From Desulfobacterales bacterium (GTDB lineage Bacteria > Desulfobacterota > Desulfobacteria > Desulfobacterales > Desulfobacteraceae): DNA of 19,758 nucleotides. Under the pieces are notes generated by a model that was not told the DNA's origin, ran no database searches, and worked only from the letters and a program-made list of their open reading frames with translations. The translations under genes were made by a program, and so were the position numbers. The stretch covers positions 1 through 19,758 of the forward strand of contig JAKSBB010000576.1 in NCBI GenBank assembly GCA_022361315.1, written 5' to 3'. Positions 14,944-19,758 of the stretch are shown piece by piece. Every line of letters starts with the position of its first letter. Within the stretch, counting starts at the first letter, position 1.

Positions 14944-17466
14944 TTAGCAGGGGGTTCCGTGTTCCATCCGTTCAATGATCTCTTTTTGAAGATCGGGAGA
15001 AAGGTCTGTAAAATAGGCGCTGTACCCTGCCACCCGTACCAGAAGATTTCTGTACTTCTCCGGATCTTTGCGCGCGGCGATCAGGGTGGCCGTGTTGACG
15101 ATATTAAACTGAAGGTGCCAGATCTTCAGGTCACACCAGGACCGGATCAGATCGGCAAGCACTTTGGTGCCTTCCGGTCCGGCCACCACCTGGGGGCTCA
15201 GCTTCATGTTCAGCACGCCTTCGCCACCTTCGGTAAACGGGGTTTCTTTCTGGCTGGCGATGGACAGCAGGGATGCAGTGGGACCGTTGGTGTCGCATCC
15301 CTGGGAGGGGGACATGCCCTCTGAAAGGGGTTCGCCTGCTTTCCTGCCGTTCGGCAGGGCACCGACAATCTTACCCAGGGGCACATGGGAAGTCACCGGC
15401 ACATAGCGGACATCCAGGGTACCACCCGACAGATTGGTGTACGCATGGGAGATGGACCTGAAATAATCTTCCAGTTCACTGCCGATGCTGTCCGCATAAG
15501 GATCGTTGTTTCCGAATTTGGGCGCATTCTGGCAGCGCTTTTCTATGAGCTGGTCTGAAAAATTATCGGCAAGGGCATCCATCATCTCATCCATGGAGAC
15601 GACGCCCTGGTCAAAGACCAGGTGCTTGACGGCTGCCAGGGAATCAATGGCGGTGCCGATGCCGATGGGATCCCAGAAGCCGGGCGCAATGCCCCCTTCC
15701 ACCTGTCCGCCCTGCATATCCACGGCCTGGTCCATACACAGGTCATGGAGACAGGACTGCAGGGGGGAGGCAAAAAAATCAGGGCGAAGGGTGGCGTGGA
15801 CCCTGTCCTGGATAAAACAATGCCTTACCAGGAATCCGACCTGGGCCTTAAAGGCATCCATCACCTCATCAAAGGTTTTGAAGCTGCGGGCATCACCGGT
15901 ATCCACGCCCAGTTGACGCCCCCCCTGGCTTTTGATGCGTCCCCGGTTCAGGGCCATCTCCATGGCTGCTCCCAGATTGACGTACATATTGCCCACCATA
16001 TAGATGTCCCGGTTGATGAGACGGACTTCCGTGCAACTGGACACGCAATAATCACGCACTTCTTCCAGTGTGGCCCCCTTTGCCATGAGAAAGGGAACCA
16101 CGGCCTCGTCGTTGAGCAGTTTGGGGAAACCGGTGCCTTCCTTGATCAGTTCCGCCACGGCAGCCAGCAGCCTGTTGGGGGTCTGGGTGTGGATACGAAC
16201 GGCCAGATCGGGATAATCCAGGGGAAATTCAATCTTGGATTTGAGTACCAGGTAGGTCAGTTCATTGGTGGCATCCCGGCCCATCCGGTTCTGTCCCCCG
16301 ATGGTGGTGGCTTCGAAATGGGGCACGCCCTCATTGTGGAATATGGCGCCGGACTGCTGAAGGGTGACGTTCTGGGCCATGTTCAGCCAGAGGTGTTCCA
16401 GGTATTCCAGGACATCATCATCCGTTAACAGTCCTTTTTCAATATCCGCCTTATAGTAAGGGTAAAGGTATTGGTCGATACGTCCGTTGCCGATGGTGCC
16501 CCCGTGCATGTGCTCAAACCGGAACCCCACCTGGGTAAACCACTGGGACTGAATGGCCTCCTTGAATGAGGCTGCAGGTTCTCCGGGGACTTTCCGGCAG
16601 ATCTTTGCAACCTCATTTAACTCACGGGCACGATCCGGGTCGGTTTCATTGCCTGCCATCTCCGCTGCCAGATCTGCGTACCGATGTGCATAGGTCACCA
16701 TGGCCCGGCAGACAATGACCACGGCTTTCAAAAAAGCCAGCTGTTCAAAGTTGTTTTCGGAGTCAAAGGGGTCCAGGGCATCAATCCTGGCCTGGGCTTC
16801 TTTACGGATACCGTTAAACCCTTTTTCCAGCACCTCTTTATAGTCCGGCACCCACTGCTGGGTGCTTCGATCTGTTGTGGAATCGATCACCGCGTAACTC
16901 GGGCAATAGGGATCGTCTTTTTTGTAGAGCACATCACGGGTTTCTTTGGGTAGCATTTCGTAATTGATCTCGAAAATCGTCCTGCCCTTCCAATAGGGAA
17001 TAATGGTCTCCTTCACCGTGGCGATATCCGCGTCGGAGATCATGAATCGCCCTTCCTTGCGGGTGGGAAAACTTTCAATGCCTTTCTCCAGCCAGGCCCC
17101 CCGCAATTCCGGATAGAGGATACCGTATCTGCCAGGAGGGCCGCAGCGCCCGACAATCAGCTCATCGGCCTGGATGTGGATATCAATGTTTTCCAGAATA
17201 TGTTCCAGGGCCCTGGCCCATCTCAGGACCACAGGACGGCCCTCGGTGATTTTAAAGGATTCGGTGAGCAGCCGGGCCCGGTCAACGGTGATTTTCGGAG
17301 AATCCTGCCGAATCTTCGCCAGCATGCGATTGATGCGGCCCCGTTTTACCCGTGCCTCTTCGGTTGTCAGATTATCGTCCGTATTATTGGCTATCCTGGC
17401 TTCCTGACCTGATAAGCAAGATCCTGATAAGCAGGATCCGGATAAGCAAGATTGTGAAATTGTCAT
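14944..17466 (-). CDS. Glycyl radical enzyme of unassigned substrate
   Basis: Cytoplasmic oxygen-sensitive enzyme of the pyruvate formate-lyase/diol dehydratase superfamily, 840 aa. The radical glycine is G814 in RVAGYSAYF, and the second hallmark LPNGRKAGEPLSEG spans 704-717. The thiyl cysteine is C478 in SSCTEVRLINRD, a C-x-E motif (E480) as in dehydratases, C-N lyases and arylacetate decarboxylases rather than the CC of PFL. The threonine that choline TMA-lyase has 13 residues after its cysteine is Val here, so it is not a standard CutC. The C-T-E...NRD pattern reminds me of 4-hydroxyphenylacetate/indoleacetate decarboxylases, but this is from memory. The N-terminus has three SCLSG repeats and nothing like a microcompartment targeting helix. 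The start is well set by AAGGAG six bases before the ATG. It is first in an operon with its activase, a BCCT transporter and an MttB-type enzyme. Confidence 0.93.
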   Translation of the reverse strand: MTISQSCLSGSCLSGSCLSGQEARIANNTDDNLTTEEARVKRGRINRMLAKIRQDSPKITVDRARLLTESFKITEGRPVVLRWARALEHILENIDIHIQADELIVGRCGPPGRYGILYPELRGAWLEKGIESFPTRKEGRFMISDADIATVKETIIPYWKGRTIFEINYEMLPKETRDVLYKKDDPYCPSYAVIDSTTDRSTQQWVPDYKEVLEKGFNGIRKEAQARIDALDPFDSENNFEQLAFLKAVVIVCRAMVTYAHRYADLAAEMAGNETDPDRARELNEVAKICRKVPGEPAASFKEAIQSQWFTQVGFRFEHMHGGTIGNGRIDQYLYPYYKADIEKGLLTDDDVLEYLEHLWLNMAQNVTLQQSGAIFHNEGVPHFEATTIGGQNRMGRDATNELTYLVLKSKIEFPLDYPDLAVRIHTQTPNRLLAAVAELIKEGTGFPKLLNDEAVVPFLMAKGATLEEVRDYCVSSCTEVRLINRDIYMVGNMYVNLGAAMEMALNRGRIKSQGGRQLGVDTGDARSFKTFDEVMDAFKAQVGFLVRHCFIQDRVHATLRPDFFASPLQSCLHDLCMDQAVDMQGGQVEGGIAPGFWDPIGIGTAIDSLAAVKHLVFDQGVVSMDEMMDALADNFSDQLIEKRCQNAPKFGNNDPYADSIGSELEDYFRSISHAYTNLSGGTLDVRYVPVTSHVPLGKIVGALPNGRKAGEPLSEGMSPSQGCDTNGPTASLLSIASQKETPFTEGGEGVLNMKLSPQVVAGPEGTKVLADLIRSWCDLKIWHLQFNIVNTATLIAARKDPEKYRNLLVRVAGYSAYFTDLSPDLQKEIIERMEHGTPC
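17411..17455 (-). repeat. Three 15-bp tandem repeats in GRE N-terminus
   Basis: Plus-strand units GATAAGCAAGATCCT, GATAAGCAGGATCCG and GATAAGCAAGATTGT lie head to tail and encode SCLSG three times (residues 6-20) on the minus strand. Unit length is a multiple of three, so copy-number change would keep the frame. It is probably a replication-slippage expansion. Confidence 0.85.
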
Positions 17467-17559
17467 CTATGACTCCTTAGGTAAATGCTGAGGGTTACGG
17501 ATAACGTTCTGTCCGTCTCAGGGCTGTTCATGACCCCGGTAATGCTTACGGGTTAATTT

Positions 17560-17575
17560 TGCAGGAGATGTGCCA
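17560..17575 (-). promoter_or_regulatory. Sigma-54 promoter of GRE operon
   Basis: On the minus strand TGGCACATCTCCTGCA, with a perfect TGGCAC at -24, CTGCA at -12 followed by AAA, and exact GG-N10-GC spacing. This is the best sigma-54 match in the window. The predicted start near 17549 leaves an 83-nt leader to the ATG at 17466. Confidence 0.8.
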
Positions 17576-17632
17576 GACGAATAACACCCTGGAATAACAG
17601 GAACATTACTCAGAATAAAAATTAATTCAACG

Positions 17633-17659
17633 GATTCTGGCTCAAACCCGGCCAGAATC
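17633..17659. promoter_or_regulatory. 9-bp inverted repeat, candidate enhancer of GRE operon
   Basis: GATTCTGGC and GCCAGAATC with a 9-bp spacer, centred about 97 bp upstream of the predicted start. An overlapping second pair, GCTCAAA (17640-17646) with TTTGAGC (17665-17671), shares bases with it. Position and symmetry fit an activator site, probably for one of the two sigma-54 activators. Confidence 0.5.
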
Positions 17660-17710
17660 GCCGATTTGAGCAAAAATCAGGTGGAGATATTCGATTTTAC
17701 AGGATATCGA

Positions 17711-17730
17711 GTCGGCCAGAGTTGGCCGAC
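17711..17730 (-). terminator. Hairpin after second activator gene, terminator or operator
   Basis: GTCGGCCA and TGGCCGAC around a 4-nt loop, beginning right after the TAG of the activator gene. On the minus strand no T-run follows; on the plus strand CCTATTTTTT follows. It is also about 160-180 bp upstream of the GRE transcription start, so an activator-binding role is equally possible. Confidence 0.45.
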
Positions 17731-17731
17731 C

Positions 17732-19180
17732 CTATTTTTTGAGGTGGTATTTTTTCATGCGTCTTTGCATGGTACGGCGGCTGAATCCGAGATCCCTGGC
17801 GGCATTACCGATATGCCACCGGTTTTTCTCAAGGATATCCAGGATCATTTTTCTTTCCATCTTTTCAATATTGGAGATAATTCCCCCGGTGGCCGTTTCT
17901 TGGTTGCCGGCCGCGGTTGCTTCAGCCGGCAGAATCTCAGATGACGCCTCGGGCCTCTTCACCACCGGTTCTGCGGAAAGCTCCAGCGCACCATGGACGA
18001 GATACCTGTACATGGTATTCTGCAGTTCCCTGACATTTCCGGGCCATGAATACTCCAGAAGGATGGAACGGTCGTTCCGGGACAGCAGAGGTGCCGGGTC
18101 CTCCTGGGAGAACTTGGCCAGGAAATGATTGGCCAGGAGAATAATGTCATCCTTGCGGTCCCGCAAGGGAGGCGTGCGCAGCCGGAAGGTATTTATCCGG
18201 TAATAGAAATCCTCCCGCATCTTTCCGGTGCGGACCAGCTCCTCCAGATTGCTGTTGGTTGCCGTGATCAACCGGAAATCAGAGAACCGGGGTTTGGTCT
18301 CGCCCACGGGGATATATCCTTCTCCGTCAAGCACCCGCAGCAGTTTTACCTGGAGGTTCTGGGAAATCTCTCCGAGTTCATCCAGAAAGAGGGTCCCTTT
18401 ATTGGCTGCATCCAGAAATCCTTTCCGGTTACTCAAAGCCCCGGTGAACGCCCCTTTTTTGTAGCCGAAAAATTCGCTTTCCAGAAGATTTTCCGAAATG
18501 GCGCCGCAGTTCACTACCACAAAGGGTTTCTCCTTTCTGGGGCTGAACCTGTGAATGGCCCGGGATGTCAATTCTTTGCCCGTTCCTGTTTCTCCGGTAA
18601 TAACAACAGGTGCATGGGTCTTGGCCGCCTTTAAAATCATATCGAAAAGCTCTTTCATGGCCAAACTCTGTCCGATGAGATTGTCCAGACGGTTTTTGTC
18701 GTAAAGACTGGATTTCAACTCCGTGTTTTCGTTTTCCAGGGCCTGCTCTTTGAGCTTCTGATCCGTGATATCAACAAGAAAGCCATCGATAAACAGCAGT
18801 TTGCCGGTTTTTGAAAAAATACCGGTGGCCTCCTCCCGGACCCATTTGGTGCGGCCATCCGCCACATTTACCCGGTAGACGGTTGTCAGATGCGGATTTT
18901 CAGGGGTCAGCCGGCGAAGCAGACGTTTGTTGACCACCAGGTCCTCGGCCGGTATCATCTGCCGCAGTTTTTTTACATCCACAAGTTCATTTTTTGTATA
19001 ACCCAGAAGTTTTTCCACACCTTTGCTTGCGTATGCAAATGTCCAGTGTCCGTCATTGATCACCCGGAAAACCACCCCGGGAAGGTTATCCAGCACCTCC
19101 AGTGCATCAACGTTTTTATAGACGTCCAAATTCTTTTCCATTGGCCTCCGGAATGGTTCGGGCTGCGGTGGTATTTTCAT
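17732..19180 (-). CDS. Sigma-54-dependent activator with one PAS domain
   Basis: Enhancer-binding protein, 482 aa from the ATG at 19180. Parts: PAS at about 25-140 (VVFRVINDGHWTFAYASKGVEKLLGY to VDITDQK), short coiled coil (LKEQALENENTELKSSL), AAA+ at about 168-395 with Walker A GETGTGKE (196-203), GAFTGA (243-248) and Walker B GTLFLDELGE (262-271), an Ala/Glu-rich linker, and a C-terminal Fis-type HTH (IGNAARDLGFSRRTMQRRMKKY, about 457-478). There is no receiver domain. A downstream ATG at 19141 has GGAGG just before it, whereas the one at 19180 has AGG directly abutting it, so the protein may be 469 aa. It lies just upstream of the GRE operon, whose promoter is sigma-54 type, so it is the natural candidate regulator. 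Its PAS domain probably senses the substrate or a related metabolite. Confidence 0.93.
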   Translation of the reverse strand: MKIPPQPEPFRRPMEKNLDVYKNVDALEVLDNLPGVVFRVINDGHWTFAYASKGVEKLLGYTKNELVDVKKLRQMIPAEDLVVNKRLLRRLTPENPHLTTVYRVNVADGRTKWVREEATGIFSKTGKLLFIDGFLVDITDQKLKEQALENENTELKSSLYDKNRLDNLIGQSLAMKELFDMILKAAKTHAPVVITGETGTGKELTSRAIHRFSPRKEKPFVVVNCGAISENLLESEFFGYKKGAFTGALSNRKGFLDAANKGTLFLDELGEISQNLQVKLLRVLDGEGYIPVGETKPRFSDFRLITATNSNLEELVRTGKMREDFYYRINTFRLRTPPLRDRKDDIILLANHFLAKFSQEDPAPLLSRNDRSILLEYSWPGNVRELQNTMYRYLVHGALELSAEPVVKRPEASSEILPAEATAAGNQETATGGIISNIEKMERKMILDILEKNRWHIGNAARDLGFSRRTMQRRMKKYHLKK

Positions 19181-19198
19181 CCTTGTGTATTTAGGATT

Positions 19199-19214
19199 TA
19201 CACAAACTGTGCCA
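19199..19214 (-). promoter_or_regulatory. Weak sigma-54-like element before second activator
   Basis: On the minus strand TGGCACAGTTTGTGTA, with a perfect -24 TGGCAC but GTGT in place of TTGC at -12. The predicted start near 19188 would leave only an 8-nt leader to the ATG at 19180 but a workable 47 nt to the ATG at 19141. It may be fortuitous. Confidence 0.3.
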
Positions 19215-19274
19215 GGCGGCTAAGCACTTGTTGTCTTGAAATTCTATACCATATTACCCGGAATTGGCCAAATC

Positions 19275-19291
19275 TGTCCGATATGCGGACA
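19275..19291. promoter_or_regulatory. 6-bp inverted repeat TGTCCG/CGGACA
   Basis: Arms flank ATATG, and are themselves nested in AATTGGCC...GGCCCAAATT. It lies about 60 bp upstream of the weak sigma-54-like element of the second activator, so it could be a site for autoregulation. The same half-sites occur at 8477-8496. Confidence 0.35.
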
Positions 19292-19348
19292 ATCCGGCCC
19301 AAATTTAGCCAGCCCTAATATAGGCACCTCTGGGCCACCAATAAAATA

Positions 19349-19376
19349 AGGGCGGAATACCGGAATATCCCGCCCT
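19349..19376 (-). terminator. Intrinsic terminator of permease gene
   Basis: Stem AGGGCGG with CCGCCCT, continued by ATA/TAT across a single mismatch, with a 6-nt loop. On the minus strand it is followed by TTATTTTATT. It starts 40 nt after the permease stop codon and separates it from the second activator. Confidence 0.85.
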
Positions 19377-19416
19377 CATAGAAATAAAACCATCACAGGT
19401 ACGCTGACCTGGTGCT

Positions 19417-19758
19417 CTACTGAACCTGATAAGCGCCCACCCCGGATTTCTCCATAAAGAGTTTGGTGGCAGCATAGTACACCACGCCACTGATCACCAG
19501 GGCCGGCACAGAAGCACCGGTATATTTGAATACGGCGGAAGAGACATAAGTGACGGGGTTCAGCAGAAAGACATAGGTGAAAAACCCGGCAATCACCGCC
19601 ATGAATCCGGCCGGGTTTATCCCGCCGTAAAAATAATAGGCGGAACCTTGTGCGTTTTCATAAAGCCCCCTGGCGTCCAGTTTCTGTCCACGAATCACAA
19701 AGTAATCCATGATCTGGATACCGCATACCGGTGCAAAGAAAACCCCCAGGAATGCAAA
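19417..19758 (-). CDS. NCS1-family permease, C-terminal fragment
   Basis: Only the last 113 residues lie in the window; the frame is open through base 19758, so the ATG at 19710 is internal. The fragment reads APVCGIQIMDYFVIRGQKLD, a block typical of nucleobase:cation symporter-1 proteins (GxxxxDYFxxR), then GLYENAQGSAYYFYGGINPAGFMAVIAG, and two further hydrophobic segments separated by KYTGASVP, ending in a hydrophilic tail. NCS1 members carry cytosine, allantoin, hydantoins, thiamine or similar ring nitrogen compounds with sodium or protons. It has its own terminator and lies upstream of the sigma-54 activator on the same strand. Family assignment is good; the substrate cannot be told from this part. 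Confidence 0.8.
   Translation of the reverse strand, partial: FAFLGVFFAPVCGIQIMDYFVIRGQKLDARGLYENAQGSAYYFYGGINPAGFMAVIAGFFTYVFLLNPVTYVSSAVFKYTGASVPALVISGVVYYAATKLFMEKSGVGAYQVQ

Noticed and set aside
15622..16428. 268-codon open frame on the + strand
   Set aside because: Shadow of the glycyl radical enzyme gene, whose reading frame is proven by motifs throughout.
14944..17466. Assignment as choline trimethylamine-lyase (cutC)
   Set aside because: The CutC threonine after the active cysteine is replaced and no microcompartment genes or targeting helix are present, so the name would over-claim.

Overview
The window suggests an anaerobic, probably sulfate-reducing member of the Desulfobacterales or a relative. 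This is an inference from the gene content: an oxygen-sensitive glycyl radical enzyme with its radical-SAM activase, a tungsten/molybdopterin aldehyde:ferredoxin oxidoreductase with a four-cluster ferredoxin subunit, two MttB-superfamily methyltransferases, a betaine transporter and two sigma-54 activators. No rRNA, tRNA, CRISPR array or intact insertion sequence is visible.

Layout. Positions 1-2021 (+): a 5'-truncated SbmA/BacA-type peptide transporter, then an unrecognised 299-aa protein. Positions 2045-5336 (-): a three-gene operon transcribed as ferredoxin subunit, AOR catalytic subunit and an FdhD-type sulfurtransferase. Positions 5337-5924: a 588-bp divergent control region with a sigma-54-type promoter facing each way and two copies of a 16-bp repeat. 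Positions 5925-8274 (+): an MttB-family methyltransferase with a palindromic terminator, then an orphan periplasmic solute-binding protein with its own sigma-54-like promoter. Positions 8275-8603: a gene-free stretch dense in inverted repeats. Positions 8604-10574 (-): a PAS-PAS-AAA-HTH sigma-54 activator. Positions 10834-17466 (-): a four-gene operon transcribed as glycyl radical enzyme, activase, BCCT transporter and a second MttB-family protein, with a very good sigma-54 promoter upstream and a strong terminator downstream. Positions 17732-19180 (-): a second sigma-54 activator (PAS-AAA-Fis HTH). Positions 19417-19758 (-): the C-terminal end of an NCS1-type permease, followed by a terminator.

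How the genes may work together (inference): the BCCT carrier imports a quaternary ammonium or similar onium compound. The glycyl radical enzyme cleaves or decarboxylates it (or a derivative), and MttB-type enzymes remove methyl groups. AOR plus its ferredoxin subunit would oxidise an aldehyde product, with FdhD helping to mature the AOR cofactor. The two PAS-containing activators would switch on sigma-54 promoters found before nearly every transcription unit. The substrate cannot be read from the sequence. The glycyl radical enzyme lacks the full choline TMA-lyase signature, the BCCT carrier has a rewritten TM8 aromatic box, and no corrinoid protein is encoded in the window. Together these make it a candidate for an undescribed onium-compound pathway.
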